From Coprinopsis marcescibilis (Eukaryota; Basidiomycota; Agaricomycetes; Agaricales; Psathyrellaceae): DNA of 64,000 nucleotides. The DNA is taken from assembly GCA_004369085.1 (NCBI GenBank), contig ML210298.1:11685-75684 (forward strand), given 5' to 3'. The notes below the pieces were generated by a model. It was not told where the DNA came from, did not search any database, and was given only the letters and a program-made list of their open reading frames with translations. Shown here piece after piece: positions 47,871 to 57,619 of this stretch (position 1 is its first letter; the number at the start of each line of letters is the position of its first letter). The translations under genes were made by a program, and so were the position numbers.

Positions 47871-48279
47871 AGTGTGCGAGTCAAGGCTTATTACACCCCT
47901 CTTCCCGTCACACTGCTTTATCTGGAGCCTGCTGTTATCGCAGTTTAGCATGCTCACCTTTGCCTTTTCCCACAGTTTCTTCTTCCAGCATTTACTTCTA
48001 GCAACTTACAACGGTATCGTACACGCGGAAATTTCCGAAGTCTGTTGTAAGCAACGAAATATATTTCCTCAATTCCTGGATGCCGTAGCGACGCAAGGCA
48101 GTTGTACAAAGATATTCTTGTTCGCTGGAAACTCAAGTTACGTTGGTCAGCACTTCAGTTGTTCCTGCGAGGGCGCTCGCCACCGTATCATGAATCAAAT
48201 AACATTTGGAAGGTGGCTGAATTGTGACGGACAGTGTCCTAATCACATTGGTCTCCAGGTCTGCCCGGAGGGCCTTACC
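47871..48279. other. No gene seen
   Basis: This lies between the possible transposon end and the conserved NLR upstream block. A 170-codon frame across it has no domain and overlaps the conserved promoter block, so it was not accepted. Confidence 0.4.
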
Positions 48280-48570
48280 TATGGTATTTGTGTTCTGAGC
48301 TTTGCTGCGAAGCTGTGTTGCGGTGGGTGGATCAGGAAGGTTTGTATGTAAGACGATCTGAGTCCCTCCCGGGCCGCCAGGGAATGAATTTGGCGCCCGT
48401 CAAGAGTCACATGAATGAGCGAGGCTGTGTGTTTGCTGTGCTTCCGACATCTGACAGCGTGTAAGACGCACACCGCTTGACCATCCACCCTCATCGTTGC
48501 TACCCCAGTCTACAGCTTGTATACTCCCACCAACTACCCGCACATTCAACATCCTCTGTACTACAATACA
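48280..48570 (+). promoter_or_regulatory. Upstream region of NLR C, conserved with NLR A
   Basis: The sequence is similar to the reverse complement of about 5618-5900 up to the ATG. Conservation starts just inside the possible end of the Plavaka element, so that insertion may mark the left edge of the duplicated unit. It probably carries the promoter and 5' UTR. Confidence 0.55.
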
Positions 48571-51500
48571 ATGGACGCAGGAGCATCGAACTCGGTATGT
48601 GGTCTTAATCGTATAGAAGGCATGCCAGCAGTCTAACGACCTCCTAGCGAAAGAGGAAGGCGAATCGACTTCAAACCAAGCGAAAGCGCAAGGCCATGTC
48701 CACCGATCGTTCTGAGCAAGAGCAAGAGGAAGGCTCCTCTGTTGAGACAGAGCTAGCTGCGCTCCCAACCGGTGCTATCGACGTCGAAGAAGGTGGTGTA
48801 CCTCATGTATGGGAAAGGATTTCAACAGCCGCTAAAGCGACCCCCCACCTTCTACCCGAAGATTCCACATCCGCTGTACTCCGTACGGTGGACGCAGGAG
48901 GATCAAACCCGGTATGTGTGCTCAATCGTACGAAAGGTTCGACAGCAATCCAACGGTGTCCTAGCGAAAGAGGAAGGCAACTCGACATCAAAGCAAGCGA
49001 AAGCGCAAGGCCACGAGCACCGATCACTCTGAGACAGAGCAACAGGAAGGCTCCTCAGCTCAGACCGAGATAACTGCAGTCCCATCTAGTGCTATGAGCG
49101 TTGAGCAAGGTAGCATGTCCCTTACCTGGAAAGCGTTTCTGGAGACTCTAACCGGCCTTCTCAAGGATTGACAACAGCCCAAGTGCACCCGACAACGGCA
49201 CTTCCGCCACCAGGTCCGAAGGAGGACACGGGTAATCGTGTTAGGCCTCAAGGTTAGTCAACCAGTGTGGATTCACCAGTCGTATTGCTTACTTATATCT
49301 AGTGGGAACCTTAGTGGATGGAGGAATCCTCAACAACGCGCAGGGGGTACACATCGAGGGGTCCGCTACGCTGATCAGCGCGCGGAACTATACCAGTGTC
49401 TATAATACCATCGTTCAGCCTGATACTTCTGCAAAAGGTACGTTTGGATATCGATACCAGGTATGTTGCAGTTCCTGACATCAATAGAGCTAGATATGGC
49501 GCTGTTCAAGAAGATCGTTGAATGGCTTAGTGATATCAACTACCACGCCATCCAGGCTGATAACTACAGAAAACGAGCGGAGGGGACAGGGGAGTGGGCC
49601 TTCGATGACCCAAAGATCGTCGAGTGGCTGGGGGGAGCTCTGGGAGTACTATGGGGGGTAGGCATGCGTAAGTTCGACCTACCATGACGCCAGGGTTGAC
49701 GCTGACTCTTGTTGGCATTTTAGCGGGTGCTGGAAAGACAGTCTTAGCGTACGTTCTTTCTTCATGAGTCGGGTAACGTACTGACGACTGTATCAGATCG
49801 ATCATAATCGATCATCTCCTGCAGAAGGCCAAGGCCAACAAACGCATTTGCGTCGCGTTCGCCTTTAGCCGCTACACCGACAAGTTCACGGGCGACAAGG
49901 TCCTTGGTGGGCTCCTTCGCCAGGTCGTCCAGGACCATCCGTCCACTCTCGCATTCGTAGAGCCCTTGTACGACTATCACGACCAACGAAAGACCCGACC
50001 GTCGGAGAAAGAGCTCCTTGGCGTCATCCGGGCCATCTTCAACTCGGACCTATTCGACGAGAAGTTCTGTGCCCTGGACGGCCTGGATGAGGCTTTCGAG
50101 GATACCCAGGTCGACGTTCTCGACGCTCTTGCAGACCTTCCAGCGAATTTGCTCCTCATGTCACGCCCACTACCACTGCTCAAGGACCGTGTGCCGAATG
50201 CGGGGTTCTTCAATATCATCTTACATGAGGCCGACATCATCCAAATGATCAAGGACAAGATTAGGCGCATGCCGAGGCTCCGAAACCTGCTGGAGAAGGG
50301 GGATTGGAAGGAGAAAGTTGTCAACACTGTGCTCAAAAGGTCGTCGGGAATGTGAGTGACTTCAGGTACAATGGTAGTGTATGATCAGCTTACCCATTAG
50401 TTTGTAGGTTCTTGGTGGCTTCTCTACAGCTTGACATGCTTGGTAGCTGCATCAATATCAAAAGCCTAAGCATGGCACTGCAGGTGCTCCCTGCAGGTGT
50501 TAATGTCATGTATGAGGCCACCATGGAGCGTATCAATGATGGTCCAGCACCTGAGTTGGCCCTTGGTGCTCTAACCTTGCTTGCATATGCTCACGAGTCG
50601 CTCAAGATGGATGATCTTCTACATGCACTTGCTGTTGAAACAGAACCATTCAAGTATGATTCTGACCTTTTGGTTGATCCTGACACAGTACTGTCTGCAT
50701 GCTGTGGGTTGATCACTTTTGAGCCATGGACAAAACTTGTCCGCCTTGTTCGTATGTGTTATTTCTACTTTAATTGCCTGAATTATAGCTTAAGCTCTAC
50801 ATTTAGATTACACTGCACAGGACTTTCTAGTCACCTACCTTCCAAAGGTGGGGGCTGATGCAGAGGCCTTGTTGGCTTGCATATGTGTTGCTCGCCTTCG
50901 AGGTTGTGGGTTTGCAAACTACAATTGCTCTATTGGTGATTACAGTAATGATGTTTTTACCCACCATCCCTTTCTTGCATATGCCCATCGCAACTGGGCA
51001 GCCCATGCACGCTTAGCATCACTCCCAGCCTTTGTTGAGGAATTTATCCTGCAGTGCCAACACTTTCCCTGGAAGCATCCTTTATATGCAGGATTTGACC
51101 ACCTCAACTTTATCCAGCTTGCTGCTGCCTGCAACTTCCATAGTCTGCTTGCACAGCATCTGGGTTTGGATTCCTCTCCAACCATCTACCCACCTCCTTC
51201 CCCCCTCAATGTCAACTCCAAATCAGCAAAGGGCCATACTGCACTAGCACTTGCTGCTACCTTTGGACATCTCAAGACTGTAGAGCTGCTCATTGGGGTT
51301 CAAGGTGTTGATACTCAATGCTTTGACAGTGATGGATTGTCACCCCTAATTACAGCATCACGGGCAGGCCATGTTCAGATTGTTGACATGCTTTTGGGAG
51401 TTGTTGATGCAGACCATGTCAATGCAGGTTCTTGGACAGCACTTATGTTTGCTGCATCTGAAGGCCACACAGAAGTCATCAAGTCCCTTCTTTGTGTCCA

Positions 51501-51954
51501 GGGCATCAATGTCAATGCAAGGGAGCCTGACACTGGTTTTGGAGAGGGTGATTCAGCTCTTATCCTTGCAGCTTTGGATAACAAGCTGGATGCAGTTCAA
51601 CTGCTGCTTGGAGTTGATGACATTGATATAAATGCATCACATTGGTGGGCTGGAACAGCACTTGCACAGGCATCCTGCAGTAGGTGTATAGACATTGTCA
51701 AACTCTTGCTGAAGCAAGATGACATTGATGTCAATTCCTCACAATGCCATGAGGGGTCAGCACTCATGCAGGCAGCCCATCAGGGGTTCAAAGATATAGT
51801 TGAGCTGTTGCTGCAGCGAGAGGACATTGATGTCAATGCTACAAGACCTGATGGATATTCAGCACTAGCATTGACATTGAAGAAAAGTGTACAGGCATCC
51901 CCCGAAATCAGTTTGGAGATTATTGAGCTTCTTCAAGCCCATGGGGCACAATAG
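48571..51954 (+). CDS. NLR gene C: intact NACHT-ankyrin protein
   Basis: Ten exons, 48571-48594, 48648-48911, 48965-49109, 49166-49252, 49303-49437, 49494-49667, 49724-49748, 49797-50351, 50408-50751 and 50807-51954, give 966 codons without a break. Residues 1-96 and 90-144 are two copies of one exon-intron-exon module (DAG.SN, then KRKANRLQTKRKRKA or KRKATRHQSKRKRKA, then an acidic EQ.EGSS stretch). These basic runs look like bipartite nuclear localisation signals. A Pro/Thr-rich linker follows, then GGILNNAQGVHIEGSATLIS near 180, a linker with EWLSDINYH and EGTGEW, P-loop PGAGKT near 278 on a 25-nt exon, Walker B LDGLDEA near 376 and HYTAQDFL near 585. About seven ankyrin repeats fill 690-966. 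By family knowledge it is a STAND ATPase sensor whose repeats would bind the ligand. This is the only copy without visible damage. Confidence 0.9.
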
Positions 51955-52084
51955 CATTCTATTACATATTATATTTATTTGCTTGCCTTCCAATATATTG
52001 TTCTATACTTCTGGATTATAATTGTATTTTTTGATCACACTATGGCAAAAATCTAGGCCATATTTTTTTCAGGCTAAAACTTGA

Positions 52085-52235
52085 GAGACATCAAACAAGG
52101 TTCACAATTTGTGCCATTTGAAAGACCCAAAGTACATTCAGACTTCAACAAACAATCAAATCAGCCATCAAATACATTAAAACAGCCAAATCACCGAACA
52201 CATTGTTGAGCATCTGCAACAAGATCCTGTAGCCA
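52085..52235 (+). repeat. 3' flank of NLR C, shared with NLR A
   Basis: Similar to the reverse complement of about 1966-2100, including ACATCAAACAAGG and CATTCAGACTTCAA. It shows that the A/C duplication includes the 3' flank. Confidence 0.65.
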
Positions 52236-52269
52236 GTTTCATTTTGTTTTAAATAATTTGCTTTCATAA

Positions 52270-52753
52270 TGTTACACTGTCTCCAACAGTGGAACATGAC
52301 AATGAAAGAGTGATAACGGAAGATGGGTACTTTGAGATTCAGATGGATTATTTTTGGAGATTAGGAATGTTTGATTATGAGTTGATAGATACCCCTGACT
52401 GTCAATCTGGATCTTGGGGGTATTTTTAGGAAAGATAAGGAACATGAGGATATGCTGTAGTGTTTTTCTTATTTATAGTATGATAAAGGATGGAACTTAA
52501 CAATACAATTGATAAGAGATAAAGAAGTAGTATTTAAACTAACCTGTTTAGGTAGTTGTACTTTAGTTTTGATCTTGTTTCCCTTTTGGCACTCAATAGT
52601 TTGCGAATAAGACTTTAGTTAGTCTTCTCATTGACCAATCATCTTCCTTGAAAACATCTCAGAAACTCAATCGTCTTCATGTTAGCTCGTCTTGACTCTA
52701 TTGCAAATTATCACCAAACAACTAAGACATGTTACTCGTCTTGCATTGTAGCA
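52270..52753 (+). mobile_element. Solo LTR 1 with CATAA target-site duplication
   Basis: A 484-bp sequence starts TGTTAC and ends TAGCA, and CATAA directly flanks it on both sides (52265-52269 and 52754-52758). It aligns over its length with the second solo LTR at 54448-54924. A TATTTAAA box lies inside. This is the mark left by recombination between the two LTRs of a retrotransposon. No internal coding region is present. Confidence 0.85.
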
Positions 52754-54200
52754 CATAAATTAAGATACTTGTCATCTTATTATTCATCTTAATACCCTTT
52801 ATCTCATACTCAAATAAGATGCAAACCTGCAAACAAGATGTCATTGAAAGACTGCAATTAAGACATACCAAATAAGATAACCTGTGCAATTAAGATATAC
52901 TATGAAATAAAACTTGCACACAATTAAGATACATTGTATAAGAATAAGAAGATGCATATATGCATACAATGGAACGTGCCACAAATTAAGATGTGCCATG
53001 AATTAAGATGCACCAAGGAATAAAACACACCACAAAATGTCCAATAGACTGCAAAGTAACTGCCTACTTACTAACAATCATTCAGTACTGTCTAGCTGTA
53101 CTTGACTCAGGCGGCCAGTGGCTGATAGCAAAATGGTCAAAATTACATCACAACTTAAATACACCTTGGCACAGGCAAATCAAACATAATTCTGACTTCT
53201 TGAGAGAGGTATCTTCCAGAATTGGCTGTGGCAAACACAAGCCAGGTTCTGAACCAGGGATGTTGTCTGTGGCAAACACAGGACAACATTTGCTGAGGGC
53301 AAGTGTATCAATGCACAAAAAGGGAGGAAACAATAATCACGGGTGACATTAAGGAAACATGCACTGAGCATTGACACAATTTCCCTGCCAAGAGCCCTTG
53401 TTGAATGCTTGTGTTTGTTTGGATCAAAGCCTGTTCCCATGATCATGTTTATGTGACAGGTCACATGGTGACAGTTGGCTGCTAGGCCTTGTCTGAGTTG
53501 TTCCACTCCAGCAAGTCATTGTCCTGTATTTGCCACAGACAACTGACAAGATCCAAACTTGGCTCATGTTTGCCACAGCCAACTTGGAAGACACTCAGGC
53601 TCTAATCTTGGTACAGGATCACTGATTGGCATTTTGAAGGTAAGCCCTGCTTCAAAGTCTCTTGCACTATGCTATGGCTCTCCAGTCATGTTCTCCTACA
53701 GAATCAGAAGATGGTCCTCTCTTTGTCATCTTGGTGTCTAACACCTTCTATATTGATTGGATAGGGCATGATATGCTTATATCTGAAGTGAGTACCCATT
53801 TATATCCCTTCTTCTCCAGCTCTCACCCAGTGTTGCAAGGTGTACAGGTGTCAAATGAACTCTTTGTCTTGTTTTGGCATGCCACGTCTCACTGTGAACA
53901 TATTCTATGGTGCATCTTATTATTCCATGGGCATCTTGTCACTATGTTGGTGTCTTATTACTATGTTGGTGTTTTATTATTTCGCAGGCATCTTGTTACT
54001 TTGCAGGTGTCTTGTTTCTTCATGGTGCATCTTAATTGTATATGCCTGTTTTATTTTGCAGCATGTCTAATTTTGCATTGCATCTTATTTTGTGAATTGT
54101 GAGGTATCTTAATTGCATGCAACTGTCTTATTTTCAGTCTGTCACTGACATCCTATTTCTGCAAATTTGTATCTTATCTGTGTACTAGCAGTTTACCTGT
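52754..54200. mobile_element. Foldback-type element
   Basis: The left part (about 52790-53035) is made of many AATTAAGAT and AATAAGATGCACC motifs. The right part (about 53890-54180) carries the same motifs inverted. Nearer the centre, 53208-53290 and 53515-53600 form an inverted pair sharing TTGGCTGTGGCAAACA and GTTGTCTGTGGCAAA. All pairs are symmetric around about 53405. No credible transposase gene lies inside. I read it as a non-autonomous foldback DNA element; exact ends were not determined. Confidence 0.6.
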
Positions 54201-54299
54201 GCTTTGCACAGGCTTTCACTCAAATGTGATATTTTAAGCATGCTTAAAGTTTTGAACCTTGAAGGTCTTGAGTAAGGTGGAGACAGATGGAAATTTGGC

Positions 54300-54447
54300 A
54301 AATAGTGCATGTGCATAAAACGAATGCCAAACTGTGAGTGCCAGTCGTTGCCAACCAAGGTCGGCTCCTCATGGCCCCCCTACAGCTTGGATGTCATCAA
54401 ACTTTCCCTAGCACAACCTGCTCCCCAGCAAAGCCACTGACAGAAGC
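54300..54447 (+). repeat. Short duplicated segment, partner near 54935-55035
   Basis: The CCAGTCGTTGCCAACC..GGCTCCTC..GCTTGGATG region resembles CCAGTTGTCACTGACC..GGCTCCTCC..GCTTGGATGC just beyond the second solo LTR. The pair flanks LTR 2 in direct orientation. Confidence 0.4.
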
Positions 54448-54924
54448 TGTTATGCTATCTCCCATAGCGGAACATGAAAACAAGTATCATGAGGTTCAGA
54501 TGGAGTATTTTCAGAAAGTAGGATTGTTCAATTATTTGGATAAGACATCTGATCGTCAGTTGGGTCTTTGGGGATATTTTTGATTGATAAGACAGATAAC
54601 GAACATGAGGAAATGACATAGTATATGACATATTGTTTTCTTATTTATAGTACGATAACGGATGGAACTTATCAATAATATCGATAAGAGATAAGAATAG
54701 TATATTTAAACGAGTCTTTTTAGATGGTTGTATTTTAGTTTTGATCTTGTTTCTCTTTGTTCAACTTGATATTTTGCAAATAAGACTTTCTTTGGTCTTC
54801 TCGTCAACGGATCATCTTACTCAAAGAACTCAAACACTCTATCATCTTGACATTCGTTTGTCTTGACTCTTTCATGAACTATCGTCAAACAACTAAGGCA
54901 TACCATTTGCCTTGCATCGTAACA
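54448..54924 (+). mobile_element. Solo LTR 2 with GAAGC target-site duplication
   Basis: A 477-bp sequence starts TGTTA and ends TAACA, forming a perfect 5-bp terminal inverted repeat. GAAGC flanks it directly on both sides (54443-54447 and 54925-54929). It is the same family and orientation as the LTR at 52270-52753. Because each copy has its own duplication, these are two independent insertions and not the two ends of one element. Confidence 0.85.
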
Positions 54925-54929
54925 GAAGC

Positions 54930-55435
54930 TATCTGCAAGCACCAGTTGTCACTGACCAGTTGGCTCCTCCTGGCCTTGCTGCTGCTTGGATGCCATCAAC
55001 ATGGTACTTTCCCTTGCCAACAGAAATGCTGCTGGAAGCCTGGAAGGTGTACACTTTAAACCCCAGTGCAATAAATACTCCTTGCTTGGGGATGATATCT
55101 GTTTGCTGTCATTTCCCTTTGGTATGCTCAGAGCATGGCTCCATCTGCTGTGAGAGTTTGGTCTATGTGGGAGAAAGTCATGGAACTTTGATGGAAGGCA
55201 ACTTGCACTTACGTGCTTGGCACTTGATACTCGGTGAGCACACAGCTTCCTTATTTGTTATATCATTGTCTCTCATCATTAGCTTTTGGCTTTTCGTTAT
55301 CTATCAAACATGTAATTGGTTGTTTGTCCCATGGGTAAAAAGGCTTGCTTTTTATTATATCTGATGAGAGAAATGGTACTAAGACAAACAATAAGACAAA
55401 CATTATCTTAATTTACAGAAGTGCAATTGTTTTAA
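54930..55435. other. No supported gene
   Basis: A plus-strand frame at 54912-55364 runs out of the LTR and includes a hydrophobic stretch, but no domain or clear start supports it. Confidence 0.35.
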
Positions 55436-55605
55436 CGGAATGGACTGTGCTTTACCAAGATCACAGTACACATACACAGACCCAAGGGGCCGCCACAATA
55501 ATGAGCACTGAGATCGACCCCTCCCACATGGTGTTGTGGGAGATATCACCAGAATCACAGAAGTCTCCAGCCACCCCACTGCTGAATGTTTGGCAGGACA
55601 TATAA
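55436..55605 (+). pseudogene. Fragment of an unknown gene, inverted partner at 56259-56465
   Basis: The plus strand reads QGAATIMSTEIDPSHMVLWE and stops at 55605. The minus strand at 56465-56259 reads QGAAMITGAEIDPSRMVSWE. The shared peptide, rather than only shared DNA, suggests both derive from one coding gene of unknown family. Confidence 0.45.
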
Positions 55606-55697
55606 GGTGTGCTTGCTTGAAGGTACACTTCCACTCGCACCTCCCCTCCTGTATTCTATACCTCAAACCTGCTATGCCTTAAGCTAACACTTGAATC

Positions 55698-56135
55698 ATG
55701 ACATCTGTAGCTATCAATATAGGGGACAAATATTTGGACACCAGGGTTGATTCCAGTAGTAGAATGCATTATGTTTCTTGTGATCTCTGTGGAACAGAAG
55801 TTGAACTAACTGTAACTGTGAACCCAAACAAAATCCTTCTGCACAGAAGTGTGTTGAAGCCTTGGACTGCATCAATATTCCAATTATATGCAACCTGTGC
55901 TCGGTGGAGGCCTCCAACTCTTCACTGGGCACCCAGACTGTTTGGAAATACAACATGGTTTACCATTTCATCAAGTATCACATCAACCAACCATTTCCCC
56001 CAACAATTCTGGTTGACATGTTTATCAGAATGGCAGAGGAGACAGCAATGGGAGTTGACTGAGATGCAACAATGGACTATCAATCAGAATTTGAGCTACC
56101 AAACAGCGATGACTTTGATGCTTGGATGACATGCG
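55698..56135 (+). pseudogene. Zinc-finger-like gene, frameshifted
   Basis: The first frame gives MTSVAINIGDKYLD and CDLCGTEVEL. After about 55845-55870 the reading moves to another frame with CINIPIICNLC, TVWKYNMVYHFIKYHI, PTILVDMFIRMAEETAMGVD. A TGA then interrupts, before DYQSEFELPNSDDFDAWM. The Cys pairs and spaced His residues look like zinc ligands. The IWKYN..YH and AMG motifs recall zinc-finger proteins that are abundant in Agaricomycetes, whose function is unknown. One frameshift and one stop make this a remnant. A GTAAAC donor near 56144 may mark the exon end. Confidence 0.55.
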
Positions 56136-56258
56136 AGACGGAGGTAAACAATTCTCTTCACGAATTCCCAAGTCCCTCTTGAGGCCGCTCTGACACTATA
56201 ACCCAAAAGTCACTCATGTTTTGCAATCTAAAGCCTGTATTTTAGTTTAAACCTATGT

Positions 56259-56465
56259 CTATCTTATTTCTACCTCAACTGTGTATTCAGGGATAGCTGT
56301 GCTGACATTGATTTGCCATGAACCTTGTGTGTGTTGGCTGTCAATGCTGTCCCATTCCCATGACACCATGCGGGAGGGGTCAATCTCAGCGCCTGTTATC
56401 ATGGCGGCCCCTTGCACAGACCTCACACTAACTTGTTCATCAATGAGCACTCTCAAAACATACAT
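56259..56465 (-). pseudogene. Fragment of an unknown gene, inverted partner at 55436-55605
   Basis: On the minus strand it reads VRSVQGAAMITGAEIDPSRM and ends IPEYTVEVEIR before a stop at 56259. It overlaps, on the opposite strand, the repeat shared with 1780-1965. Confidence 0.45.
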
Positions 56466-56569
56466 TGGTCAATCAGGTAGCTACAAGAATACAGTGTGGT
56501 GTATTAGGCACAGTAAAATATACAGGTAGCAATGGTAGACTAATCCAGGAACCCTTACAGTTTGGCTCA

Positions 56570-57600
56570 ATCAGGCATGCAACATTTATATAATCTGGAT
56601 TAAAGTATAAACACTGATTATTTATTATCATTAATCTAGTTGACCTGCACTAGCTACTAGGCTCTCAAAATTAATCCAGATTAAATCTGATTAATCCAAT
56701 GCACTCTTGATTAATCCAACTCCCTAGTAATTAACCTGCCTCCCTAGTGATTATTCCAACTAGATATCAATTAATTCAGCTACATATTGATTAATCCAAC
56801 TAAATATATAATTGCATGTGCTCTATTTTTTCGCCTCTCCTGGTTGCAAATGTATACAACTTACGAGCGCTTGTTTTAATCTCTGATTAAAACAAGTGAT
56901 TGTCATCTTGCCTGAGTCCTGACTTCAGGGGTCACCACATTTGTTGCTCAAGTTCACAGCTTACGTGCCTAGCTGGGACTAGACATGCAAGCTGGCAAAA
57001 GAAAGACAACCAGCACAATTCATCCCAAGTCCACTGTTTTTATACAGGGCTGGCTTTGCACCTGTTTGGTTCTCCTACAGGTCATGCAAACTGGCTGTTT
57101 ATCAAGGCCAAATATGGCCAAAGATGGATTCCTATAAAGGAGCAGACTTGTCACAGATGGTTCACGCACAGTTCTTTCCTTTCTTCCCCCACAGTCACTT
57201 GGGAAATGACTGGGGAGGCAATGACTGAAATTGGACCAAACTAATATCTGATACTACCTTGCAGTATCTGTATTGATTGTGTCCGGTTTAATCTCCGGAT
57301 TAAACTGCGATCAATCCATATTAAGCCGGGATTAATTAGTCAGGGGTAGTCCTGTAGTGTAGTGTAGTATAGTTTCCTGTTCTTACTTAGTCTACATTCA
57401 ATACATCTGATTAATTGACTTAAAACCAGATTAATCAGGGTGAATCAATGTCTGGGCCCAGGGATTAATCTTGGATTAATCCGAATTATTTAGCACTACC
57501 CGCTCCAAAGCCGCTGGGTGGATTTGGGGGCGAGTTAAACATTAATCTGGGATTAATTCTTTCAGCCGGATTATTACATTAAAACCGGATTATTTTATTA
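56570..57600. mobile_element. Element with ATTAATCC subterminal repeats
   Basis: Dense ATTAATCC, GGATTAAT and GATTAA motifs fill about 56570-56815 and about 57280-57600. The middle (about 56830-57240) has few. Such clusters of short subterminal motifs around a non-coding core suggest a non-autonomous DNA transposon. A 114-codon frame in the core (56900-57244) has no domain. Exact ends and a target-site duplication were not found. Confidence 0.45.
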
Positions 57601-57619
57601 ATCGTTACCCTAACCCCAG

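Noticed and set aside
47839..48351. 170-codon plus-strand ORF with Cys-rich segments
   Set aside because: It straddles a possible transposon end and the conserved NLR promoter block, and the matching part at gene A does not preserve it.
52790..54180. CRISPR-like array of short repeats
   Set aside because: The motifs are degenerate, irregularly spaced and inverted between the arms; the genome is eukaryotic.
52270..54924. One LTR retrotransposon with LTRs at both ends and a 1.7-kb interior
   Set aside because: Each LTR has its own different 5-bp target-site duplication, and the interior is a foldback structure without gag or pol.
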